Below are positions 25,405 to 34,242 of a stretch of DNA of 46,139 bases, piece after piece. Every line of letters starts with the position of its first letter. Position 1 is the first letter of the stretch. The notes beneath the pieces were generated by a model, which saw nothing but the letters and a program-made list of their open reading frames with translations, was not told where the DNA came from and did not search any database. The stretch covers positions 1 through 46,139 of the forward strand of contig NZ_BAABJX010000056.1 of NCBI RefSeq assembly GCF_039543525.1, in the 5' to 3' direction. Origin of the DNA: Algivirga pacifica (lineage in GTDB: Bacteria; Bacteroidota; Bacteroidia; Cytophagales; Flammeovirgaceae). The translations under genes and the position numbers were made by a program.

Positions 25405-25419
25405 TGTTTTGAAACATTT
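25402..25419. promoter_or_regulatory. Palindrome on the -33 box, possible operator
   Basis: AAATGTTT-TG-AAACATTT is an exact dyad of 8-bp arms covering the -33 region, suitable for a dimeric regulator. No regulator is known. Confidence 0.4.
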
Positions 25420-25567
25420 TTTAATAAAAAAATTCTACAATTTATTACCCTCTTAATACAATTCCTCAAAGCAACTTTTGTATACCGAATAATATTTGGA
25501 TTTAAAGAGATAAGCAAGAATCGAGTATAAAAATCACTGATTTCAGTACATATTATTTTGTCATTAA

Positions 25568-25990
25568 CTGAAAAAGGGGATTCAAAAAAATAGAACTACC
25601 TTTAGCAAAGAAATATTATTTCGCAAAACGAACAAAGATCATTCTTTTGAAGGCTTTCCTTATCTAGGCATCTGGTCACCTTCTGCCGATGCCCCATTTG
25701 TTTGCATAGAGCCTTGGTACGGCATAGCAGATCATAAGGATAGCACACAGGTATTTCAGGAAAAAGAAGGTATTTTGTCTTTGGAGAAAGGAGAAGTGTT
25801 TGAGGCGAATTATACGGTGAGCAGTGAGCAAGTTATGTTGCTATTTAAATCGATTTGTATTCAGGACCTGTTTATAAAAATAAGAGCAACTTTACAGCTA
25901 TTGGCAACGCTGTTCTTTCGTGACCCCTCGCGTCACGCGAGGGGCTACATTGCATCATCTTTTGTAAGCAAGTCATATAGTTGCAGATAA
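25568..25990 (+). pseudogene. Aldose 1-epimerase remnant (C-terminal fragment)
   Basis: The open frame between stops at 25565 and 25988 has no proper start. Bases 25646-25831 translate to the well-conserved C-terminus of LacX-type aldose epimerases: FPYLGIWSPSADAPFVCIEP, then WYGIADHKDSTQVFQEKEGI and LSLEKGEVFEANYTV. Past this the frame runs into unrelated sequence and a CCCCTCGCG-TCA-CGCGAGGGG hairpin (25924-25944). The first two thirds of the gene are gone. It lies at the old end of the CRISPR array. Confidence 0.8.
25924..25944. repeat. GC hairpin followed by CTACA
   Basis: Nine-bp perfect stem CCCCTCGCG / CGCGAGGGG with loop TCA, followed by CTACA as at 12016-12040. Same small-element family. 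Confidence 0.7.
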
Positions 25991-26028
25991 AGGTCTTTGA
26001 TGAAGATGGTTAACTTCTCCCCTTTTTC

Positions 26029-29000
26029 GTTTCAATTCCTTATAGGTGCAGATGAAGGGTATCGGGTGCGACCTACAATTGGTATACGACAAGGTTTCAA
26101 TTCCTTATAGGTGCAGATGAAGGCTTGTTAATTTTCATATTTTCCCTTGTTTAGTCTTGGTTTCAATTCCTTATAGGTGCAGATGAAGGTTATCAACGAC
26201 TGTTTGTAACGTTTCTGTACCATGTTTCAATTCCTTATAGGTGCAGATGAAGGCAAAGAATCTTAGTGACAAGTCACGTTCATAATAAGTTTCAATTCCT
26301 TATAGGTGCAGATGAAGGCTTCTATTCAAGTATTCAACCGTTGTTGCGGAGCTAGTTTCAATTCCTTATAGGTGCAGATGAAGGTGAGATGAATTGCAAC
26401 GAGGTACGTTTGATGAAGAGTTTCAATTCCTTATAGGTGCAGATGAAGGAACAGCTTTTCTAGTCTCATTTTGTTTTAGGTTCAGGTTTCAATTCCTTAT
26501 AGGTGCAGATGAAGGTAGCAAATTTACTCGCTTCCTTATTGATGTTTCGGAGTTTCAATTCCTTATAGGTGCAGATGAAGGCAAGGGGTTCTTTCAAACT
26601 GATCCATCAACCTATAAGTTTCAATTCCTTATAGGTGCAGATGAAGGGAACAATGATCCTCATTGAATAGATGTAGTCCTCATGTTTCAATTCCTTATAG
26701 GTGCAGATGAAGGTGTTTCTAAGTGCGCTTGTGCATAAATGGTCATTGTGTTTCAATTCCTTATAGGTGCAGATGAAGGCATTCCTTTGCAGTTCTTCAA
26801 TGAATTAGCAGTAAGTTTCAATTCCTTATAGGTGCAGATGAAGGAGGCTTTGATCCTTGAGGACACTTGTAAGCACTAATGTTTCAATTCCTTATAGGTG
26901 CAGATGAAGGTCAGAGCTGACTCTGAATTATAAGACACAAAAAAAGTTTCAATTCCTTATAGGTGCAGATGAAGGCGGAGCACCTCGCCAGACGTAACGC
27001 TCCGGAAATACGTTTCAATTCCTTATAGGTGCAGATGAAGGCCTTTTTTTATACCTAAAATTTAAAAATATCAGATAGTTTCAATTCCTTATAGGTGCAG
27101 ATGAAGGAGGATTTCAACAAGCTGAGGGAAGCTGCAAAGCTGAGTTTCAATTCCTTATAGGTGCAGATGAAGGAAGTAATCGTGCCACGCTCCGTACTCC
27201 TCTGCAAAGTTTCAATTCCTTATAGGTGCAGATGAAGGAATTGTACATTCTCCCTTATCTGCGTTCGTTCCGTAGTTTCAATTCCTTATAGGTGCAGATG
27301 AAGGCCAACAAGCAATCATGTAAGATGACTTAGGATCTAGTTTCAATTCCTTATAGGTGCAGATGAAGGTTGTACTTTTTAAGAACTGCCGCTCCTTCTT
27401 CTGAGTTTCAATTCCTTATAGGTGCAGATGAAGGAAAGAAGATATTGATTATTCAAGCCTTACTTTTGAGTTTCAATTCCTTATAGGTGCAGATGAAGGC
27501 TGGAGGTACATGTCATAGAGGCGGTCCTGCGGCATGTTTCAATTCCTTATAGGTGCAGATGAAGGCTTGTCTAAATCTGTCACTTTTAGCTTTGTTCTAG
27601 GTTTCAATTCCTTATAGGTGCAGATGAAGGATCCGTCGTTCCGCGTTAATATCCCTTTTCGATCGTGTTTCAATTCCTTATAGGTGCAGATGAAGGCTTC
27701 GCGAAAGAATTAAAATTGGACTTTTAAGAAAGTTTCAATTCCTTATAGGTGCAGATGAAGGGGGAGAACGGTATTAAGGAAAGTGGGATTGAAGAGGTTT
27801 CAATTCCTTATAGGTGCAGATGAAGGTTTTGGGTTGACAGGTGCGTAAGGGGGGTTGCATCTGTTTCAATTCCTTATAGGTGCAGATGAAGGATCCCCTG
27901 GTCCACATATTTCAACATCACTTACCGTGTTTCAATTCCTTATAGGTGCAGATGAAGGGTCTCCTTCACAAATAGATGTATTACCACCAACCAAGTTTCA
28001 ATTCCTTATAGGTGCAGATGAAGGTTCCCCTTATACCTTACCGACTCCAGATATGCTTCAGTTTCAATTCCTTATAGGTGCAGATGAAGGAAGTACCCTG
28101 AATCTTTTGTAGCATTTCTGTATTGTGTTTCAATTCCTTATAGGTGCAGATGAAGGATTCTTCAAGAAAATCAAAACTAAATTAGATGCTCTGTTTCAAT
28201 TCCTTATAGGTGCAGATGAAGGTTGGATCGTGAAATACACACGATTTCCAAAATATGTTTCAATTCCTTATAGGTGCAGATGAAGGCGAATGCTCTGGAT
28301 GATACCATTGAGCAACTGAAAAGTTTCAATTCCTTATAGGTGCAGATGAAGGTGTATTTCCAAGGAGGACGTTTTGCGTTATTGTATAGTTTCAATTCCT
28401 TATAGGTGCAGATGAAGGTTGTAAGAGGTGACACAGGAGGTAGTGATCGTATGGAGTTTCAATTCCTTATAGGTGCAGATGAAGGCTCAATTTGATCAAC
28501 TGTCGCCCAAGAAACCTCTTTGTTTCAATTCCTTATAGGTGCAGATGAAGGCTACAGAATCATTGTCATGCACCCTTAAATCGAAGTTTCAATTCCTTAT
28601 AGGTGCAGATGAAGGTACGGGAATCAAGTAGCTGGGCATCTTGGGGATTGAGTTTCAATTCCTTATAGGTGCAGATGAAGGTTACATACTTAGTGAGGTA
28701 TTGAGACAAGCTTCTAGTTTCAATTCCTTATAGGTGCAGATGAAGGCATATACTCAGAGCCTAATGCCTTACCTTCTACCTAGTTTCAATTCCTTATAGG
28801 TGCAGATGAAGGCGTATCGAAAGGAGCGAAAGCCGGCGGACTTTCCTTGTTTCAATTCCTTATAGGTGCAGATGAAGGGTGGGGTCTGTCTTCAAGTGTA
28901 CGTACTTCTTTTTGGTTTCAATTCCTTATAGGTGCAGATGAAGGGTGGGGTCTGTCTTCAAGTGTACGTACTTCTTTTTGGTTTCAATTCCTTATAGGTG

Positions 29001-29536
29001 CAGATGAAGGGTCGGGCCAGTTTGCAACTCCAACTCCAATTGTGCATGTTTCAATTCCTTATAGGTGCAGATGAAGGAGGAAATTGCTTTTGATTCCAGA
29101 CAGCGAAAATAGTTTCAATTCCTTATAGGTGCAGATGAAGGTTTGCCCTGTTCTTCGAAATGTGATTTCAAACATCAGTTTCAATTCCTTATAGGTGCAG
29201 ATGAAGGAATGTTCCTGCCTTAGAAAGTAATCCTTTACGCATGTTTCAATTCCTTATAGGTGCAGATGAAGGCTATAGGAACATCAAAAGACTGTTCAAA
29301 TCTAACATGTTTCAATTCCTTATAGGTGCAGATGAAGGTCAATTTGGAATGTAATATCTCTTGCCGTCACCTCTGTTTCAATTCCTTATAGGTGCAGATG
29401 AAGGATTCACCGTTTAAACGCCCTTTGGAATAGAATTTTAGTTTCAATTCCTTATAGGTGCAGATGAAGGAAAGTTTGAGTGTCCACATTAATTATCTTC
29501 TTCGTTGTTTCAATTCCTTATAGGTGCAGATGAAGG
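26029..29536 (-). CRISPR. CRISPR array, 54 repeats and 53 spacers
   Basis: A 30-bp repeat occurs 54 times by my count (first 26029-26058, last 29507-29536), apparently identical throughout, with spacers of 34-37 bp. In the transcribed (minus) sense it starts CCTTCATCTG and ends GGAATTGAAAC; the last eight bases ATTGAAAC match the usual 5' handle of type I-B crRNA. With the cas operon and leader on the right, newest spacers should be at 29506 and oldest near 26059. Spacers 28879-28914 and 28945-28980 are identical. The repeat holds no stop in some frames, so long chance ORFs cross it. Confidence 0.99.
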
Positions 29537-29809
29537 CCGTTATAAAAGCCATAAAAACCTCCCCAAAGATAGCTTTAAAACGCTATTGGTCCCAATACTT
29601 TTCTTGAAATTATCGTCTACCTCTAATTATACGATTAAGGTGGGGGCACGACAACCCTCATAATATACTGACTCTGTAGGGTTTAAGAAAAAATAAATAC
29701 GTCAAAGAACTTTTCAATCCATAAAATCAGGGGATCGACGACTTAGAGCTTGTTTGGAATCTAGATTTTGAGAATAAAACTTCTATAAATCTGAATTCTA
29801 AACAAGCTT
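29537..29809 (-). promoter_or_regulatory. CRISPR leader with candidate promoter
   Basis: The AT-rich 273 bp between the last repeat and the cas2 stop is the leader by position. On the minus strand TATCTTTG (29571-29564) fits the -7 box; TTGG (29595-29592) 20 bp upstream is a one-mismatch -33 box. Transcription would start about 20 nt before the first repeat. Confidence 0.65.
29747..29808. repeat. Inverted repeat of the TGTTTGGAA family after cas2
   Basis: 22-bp arms 29747-29768 (AGCTTGTTTGGAATC..) and 29787-29808, 19 of 22 paired, ending one base before the cas2 stop. It may end the cas transcript and insulate the leader. Confidence 0.75.
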
Positions 29810-30070
29810 TTAAAGAAAGTTGTCGATGGAGGCACGCTCCTCTCCTACCACTTCCTTGTCCAGCCATTTCTGGTCACGATTTTTGAAAATAATAAGGGAA
29901 TCCTTTCCACTCATCAGGGCTTCTGCTTCGGATTTAAGTTGTTTTAATTGTATGTCTGTAAGCTCTCCTTCGAAGACAGAATTCTGAATCCAGCTTAGGT
30001 AACGTCGGCAAAGCTTAAGCATCTTCCCGACCCGCTTGCCATCCATATCATACACTAAAATTACATACAT
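29810..30070 (-). CDS. cas2: CRISPR adaptation protein Cas2
   Basis: 86 residues. MYVILVYDMDGKRVGKMLKLCRRYLSWIQNSVFEGELT is the Cas2 ferredoxin-like core with the conserved Asp after the first strand and the NSVFEGELT strand. It forms the spacer-integrase complex with Cas1. Last gene of the cas operon, 16 bp after cas1. Confidence 0.97.
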   Translation of the reverse strand: MYVILVYDMDGKRVGKMLKLCRRYLSWIQNSVFEGELTDIQLKQLKSEAEALMSGKDSLIIFKNRDQKWLDKEVVGEERASIDNFL

Positions 30071-30086
30071 TTCTTCTAATTTTTTA

Positions 30087-31091
30087 TTACCACCATGCTT
30101 TAAATCCTTGGTAAGGCTCTATATCCATCAGCTGTTTGGTGAGTTTGTAGCATTCCAACTTAATGAGGTGTTTATAGCTCACATTTCGTCCTAGTTTACG
30201 GTGTTTAATGGTGTCACTCAGCTTCGTATCCCAGGCCTTCAGTATGTTTTTTCGGCCACTTTCTTTCAGGATACAGGCATTCACTTCGGTCTTAAAGTCT
30301 TTAGGCTGTATGATTTTTTTATTCACCAAGGAGAAAATCATCCGGTCCACCAATAATGGTTTAAAGATTTCTGCTAGATCCAATGCTAAGGAAAATCGAC
30401 GTACTCCCGGTTCATGCAAAAAACTGATCGTCGGATCCAACTGGGTATGGTAAATCATATCCAAGCAAGCTGTATAGCAAAGCATATTACAAAAGCTAAT
30501 CAGCGTATTCATGGGATCTGTGGGTGGCCTTTTGATCCTTTTTTCCAATGGAAAAGTGGCACATATATCCGTAAAGGCAGCATAATACGCCTGCCGTATA
30601 TTTCCCTCCAACCCCATCAGTTCTTCCACATTGGTGGTCACAAAAATCCCCTGCCGATATTCTTCAATCGCCTCGACTGCATCCTGTATCTCACGTCCCC
30701 GGTTATAGTAATACTTCAAGGTTTTTAGCATATTAAAAGAAGCCGCATCAATCAATGGTTGCGCCAATGCCATCCGCTTTTGGGGATCCGCATAATGCAA
30801 ACTTTGCTGTACATGCAACTGTCCTGCCTGTAAATACTCCTTGGGATAAAAGGAACCAGTATAATGCTCATAGAAATCAAAAAAATGCACCCCTATCCCA
30901 TTCTTTCCTAAGAAATTATACAAAGCTGAATTGGCATCCAAACTACCAAACACATAGAGGTTCGTAATTTGTTCTACGGGAAGATAGCGGGGCTGCCCTT
31001 GATTCCCCTCTTCATCTTCTGGAACAAATTTCAGGGTATTATCTTTTCTACTCAGCCGACCCGGGTTAAATAAATAATAGGATTTTTTCAT
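30087..31091 (-). CDS. cas1: CRISPR integrase Cas1 (type I-B-like)
   Basis: 334 residues from the ATG at 31091 (MKKSYYLFNPGRLSRKDNTL, the usual Cas1b start). Metal ligands Glu162 in LMGLEGNIRQAYY, His226 in FLHEPGVRRFSLALDLAE and Glu241 in that same segment can be seen. Inserts new spacers next to the leader with Cas2. Confidence 0.97.
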   Translation of the reverse strand: MKKSYYLFNPGRLSRKDNTLKFVPEDEEGNQGQPRYLPVEQITNLYVFGSLDANSALYNFLGKNGIGVHFFDFYEHYTGSFYPKEYLQAGQLHVQQSLHYADPQKRMALAQPLIDAASFNMLKTLKYYYNRGREIQDAVEAIEEYRQGIFVTTNVEELMGLEGNIRQAYYAAFTDICATFPLEKRIKRPPTDPMNTLISFCNMLCYTACLDMIYHTQLDPTISFLHEPGVRRFSLALDLAEIFKPLLVDRMIFSLVNKKIIQPKDFKTEVNACILKESGRKNILKAWDTKLSDTIKHRKLGRNVSYKHLIKLECYKLTKQLMDIEPYQGFKAWW

Positions 31092-31103
31092 AGGTATCAT
31101 CAG

Positions 31104-31610
31104 TTATTCCTCTCCACTCCAACAGAAGTCAAAGTAGGAGCATTTTTTACATTTCGTTTTGGGGAGCTTCTTGGGACACGATCCCTGAAGAATTGCCTGC
31201 GCTTCTCCTAACCATCGCTCTACGATTTCTTTGTCGGTTTCTCCATCCCACTCAACGGCTTCCGTTATACGGAGTTTGGGATACTCCAGCACACCACGAG
31301 GATTCTCCACCCCCATCTTTTCCAAAAGGTATAAGTAATACTTCACCTGTGCCCGATGCGCATCTTCCTTTTTATTGGACTTCTTCACCTCATGTACCGT
31401 ATGGGTTTTGGGATCAAAAAAGTCAATCTTGGCAATTCCAAGATCTAGCTCCTGCCATTTGGCAGCCCGCTGTGGATAGGTCGTTTCTCCAATCAATTTT
31501 CCTTCAGCGACCAGCTCGGAGCTGCTTTCCATGCGTAAATGCTTCGCATGCAGCCACATTTTTCGGGGGCAGAGGTGGAGGTAGGATATTAGGGTTGGGG
31601 TTATAGTCAT
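31104..31610 (-). CDS. cas4: CRISPR exonuclease Cas4
   Basis: 168 residues from the ATG at 31610. RecB-like nuclease: Asp63, EVKK (Glu74, Lys76) and QVKYYLY (Gln88), with iron-sulphur cysteines Cys14 and Cys154, Cys157, Cys163 (TKCKKCSYFDFCW). It trims prespacers and helps PAM selection. 12 bp before cas1. Confidence 0.96.
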   Translation of the reverse strand: MTITPTLISYLHLCPRKMWLHAKHLRMESSSELVAEGKLIGETTYPQRAAKWQELDLGIAKIDFFDPKTHTVHEVKKSNKKEDAHRAQVKYYLYLLEKMGVENPRGVLEYPKLRITEAVEWDGETDKEIVERWLGEAQAILQGSCPKKLPKTKCKKCSYFDFCWSGEE

Positions 31611-31732
31611 AGCTTTTAAAAAGTCACTTAACTTTACTATGTATAGGATAAAACATTTTAACCGCAATGTAAAAGCTGTTGCGAACAAGCATTTACATTG
31701 CGGAACCTATTCAACACAATAGTTACTTAAGG

Positions 31733-32803
31733 TTAAAGTGCAAATTCAGGCAATGCTTCATAAGCATATGAAGAAAGAATTTCAATTAATTTTTCTTCTG
31801 CATCATCCATTGCCTCAATACTTTCTGTAGTTGTTGCAACATATCCGGCAGCGGTAGGAGTAACAAAAGTATCAATCCCTTTTACTTGTTCTTCTACAAC
31901 AGGTATAGCCTGCTCTGAATTCTCTTCAGATAGCTTTGCTCTAATAGCTCCTGCTATTTTATTTGCATTACCCCCTATAGACACTGCTAAAGTTTCCATT
32001 AAGCTAAATGTACGAGCCTGATTGGACGTAATCTTCCAGTTAATAATAGCATATGCCAATATAGGTATTAGCTTTTCCCTTAGTTTTACAGGAGCGATAA
32101 GGCATCTTCCAAAAACATTCTCACCCTCTACCCAACCGGACTCTCTGAGTTTCTCTTCTACTTCCTGAGAGATTTCAGGCTCAAAGTCATCAAGTCTTAT
32201 AGAGAATAAACGACGTAAATCAATAGCTATATCCTGAATAAACAAGCCTGTTGCTTTATTGGAAGCCGGAATCCATTTACGGGTTAAACTCCTATCTTTA
32301 CCTTCAAGGATCGTATTTATCTCATCTTCATTTAACTCTTTTCCATCCTCTCCTCTTACAATAATTTTATTGTGAGAATGTCCACTACGATCAAAGGAAG
32401 CACTGTCTTTATTGACTCCTGCTAATAGCGGATGTAATGGCTTCATTGCAGAAACCGAGAGAGGACTTCTACGCTTTAAAGTTCTGCTTCCTCCTCCTTT
32501 TGAAGCTTTCATCCAACCTCCTATCAGTTGATCAGGATAAGTAGGATCACAAGTACCAAAAGCTTCCCCCTCTTTTAATTCCTTCTTTTTATTAAAATCC
32601 CAATAAAACGTTGTTGGCGATATTTTTATATTTCCTGCATCACAAAAAGAGTCTAATAAAGATCTTTTAACCTGCTGCCCACTAGCATAAGGTAACATTC
32701 TTTTAAATTGAGGGTCATAATATGTTTTCTGACCATCTTCTACGCAAAATACAGTGTGTTCTGCTCTTTTTAGCGTTCTGATATAGATTGTATGATTCTG
32801 CAT
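31733..32803 (-). CDS. cas7: Cascade backbone subunit Cas7
   Basis: 356 residues. Position and the segments TLKRAEHTVFCVEDG, RRSPLSVSAMKPLHPLLAG and SNQARTFSLMETLAVSIGG (the last like the NQAR signature of Cas7/Cst2/DevR proteins) identify a Cas7 family RAMP subunit that coats the crRNA. The first residues lack the typical start seen in canonical I-B Cas7, so the subfamily is uncertain. Separated from cas4 by 122 bp. Confidence 0.85.
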   Translation of the reverse strand: MQNHTIYIRTLKRAEHTVFCVEDGQKTYYDPQFKRMLPYASGQQVKRSLLDSFCDAGNIKISPTTFYWDFNKKKELKEGEAFGTCDPTYPDQLIGGWMKASKGGGSRTLKRRSPLSVSAMKPLHPLLAGVNKDSASFDRSGHSHNKIIVRGEDGKELNEDEINTILEGKDRSLTRKWIPASNKATGLFIQDIAIDLRRLFSIRLDDFEPEISQEVEEKLRESGWVEGENVFGRCLIAPVKLREKLIPILAYAIINWKITSNQARTFSLMETLAVSIGGNANKIAGAIRAKLSEENSEQAIPVVEEQVKGIDTFVTPTAAGYVATTTESIEAMDDAEEKLIEILSSYAYEALPEFAL

Positions 32804-32818
32804 TTTTATAGTTTTAGA

Positions 32819-34228
32819 TTAATTGTTACGTTCTTGAAAAGAATAATCAAATTTTAATAGCGTATTGAAGTAGCCAAACTCTTCATTGGTCATCAGGTGC
32901 ACTTCATCTCTCAGTTGCTTAATAGGTTGTAGATATTCATCACTTACACTTCTTATTATCACCTCTAATGCTTCTATAAACTTTTTCTTTGAAGGTGCCG
33001 CAAGAAGTTCTTTTTCCAACAGGTTTACTCTGTCTGTTTTACGTCCTGCAGAACGATATTCGTGCAGCATTCTTGCTAATTCTGTAGTATAGTCAGTGAT
33101 TTCTTCTTTGTTTCTTGATAGCATAGCAATTAACCAGGTTTTATAAACTTTATATGTTATAAACTTACTTTGATAGGCAGCACTATTCTTATCTACCCGA
33201 TCTTGATATTCTTCTTCTGTTTCACCTTTTTTGGGCTTAAGTGTTTTTTTATCAAGCTTTAATGAACTCTCATTAGTGAAATACTCTTTCAATTTCTCTG
33301 GGCGAAGTGCCTGTAAACCAATACTTCCCAGTTTAGCTACTTGTAAAATATGCTCTCCGAAAAGGGCTTCTACCACTTTTATATTTGCGTAACTCTCTTT
33401 TGGAAACAATTGGTCATATACTTTTTTAATTCTTCTTCCTGCCTTCAATTGAAAAGGCACAAAACCTACAGTTGTGTTACTTTTATTTAAAATATATAAA
33501 TAACTATTCAAATGTTGATTTGGTAAAGCATACGATAAACTAAAAAATAACCTAGGCCATTCTATTAATCTAATTACAATTGTTTTTTCATCCTTTTCTT
33601 CAAAAAAGCCAAAGTTATCCAAACTCGCATAATCATAACTTGGATCAAAATCTTTACCTGTACAGTATGTAAGCCATTGTCCATTCCAAGAATTGATTTT
33701 ATTAGGTGCTAAATTGGTATTTAATGGGTCATCTAATAAGTTTCTATAGACTTTCCATCCTTCGAGTAATTTTAATAATATGTATGAGTCATCAAATAAT
33801 ATTGAAATTCCTTTGACTGTAACTCCTAAACAAGCTCCAATCCAAGAACAATACACTTCCTCTTCCGAAACATCTCTTTGCAAATCAGTCACTAAACCTG
33901 ACGTAAGGTTATACCCCTTTTCATCACTTGCAGAATACCCAATTGCTATAGATGCATCTCGTTGTCCATTAATCACTTTCCTGTGAAATTGCTGTAGTAA
34001 GTTTAATCTCTCACTCTTATTATAAAAAGGTTTATATTTAGGTGAATTAGGATCTTTTTTACTTATTCCTTGAGTAAATGGCGTGTTTTTTTCCCAAAAA
34101 AGATACTTTTCAGAATCTAGAACTACTGGAAAAAATACTTCCTCAAAAAACTCCTTTGCAGATAGATTTTTTGAATGCTTTTGGTTGTAAACAGTTATTA
34201 ATTTTTTACCTGCTACTGCTGTAATCAT
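32819..34228 (-). CDS. Cascade large subunit, Cas8-like (divergent)
   Basis: 469 residues, placed between cas3 and cas7, where the large subunit is expected; length fits Cas8. I recognise no zinc-finger cysteines and cannot match it to a named Cas8 subfamily by eye. The start AGKKLITVYNQKHSKNLSAK, a hydrophobic core near 120-160 (SWIGACLGVTVKGISILFDD) and a helical C-terminal third (about 330-469, likely the small-subunit-like bundle) are visible. Assignment rests on position and size. Confidence 0.7.
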   Translation of the reverse strand: MITAVAGKKLITVYNQKHSKNLSAKEFFEEVFFPVVLDSEKYLFWEKNTPFTQGISKKDPNSPKYKPFYNKSERLNLLQQFHRKVINGQRDASIAIGYSASDEKGYNLTSGLVTDLQRDVSEEEVYCSWIGACLGVTVKGISILFDDSYILLKLLEGWKVYRNLLDDPLNTNLAPNKINSWNGQWLTYCTGKDFDPSYDYASLDNFGFFEEKDEKTIVIRLIEWPRLFFSLSYALPNQHLNSYLYILNKSNTTVGFVPFQLKAGRRIKKVYDQLFPKESYANIKVVEALFGEHILQVAKLGSIGLQALRPEKLKEYFTNESSLKLDKKTLKPKKGETEEEYQDRVDKNSAAYQSKFITYKVYKTWLIAMLSRNKEEITDYTTELARMLHEYRSAGRKTDRVNLLEKELLAAPSKKKFIEALEVIIRSVSDEYLQPIKQLRDEVHLMTNEEFGYFNTLLKFDYSFQERNN

Positions 34229-34242
34229 AAGCTTATAATGAG

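Noticed and set aside
25290..25517. 75-codon minus-strand ORF containing the ilv leader peptide
   Set aside because: The frame starts upstream of the candidate promoter; only the last 20 codons, from the ATG at 25352, have the leader composition and follow the predicted transcription start.
26394..26666. Open frames across the CRISPR array (also 27855-28112, 28204-28434, 28847-29074)
   Set aside because: They translate the repeat itself (FQFLIGADEG or FICTYKELK again and again) and are not genes.
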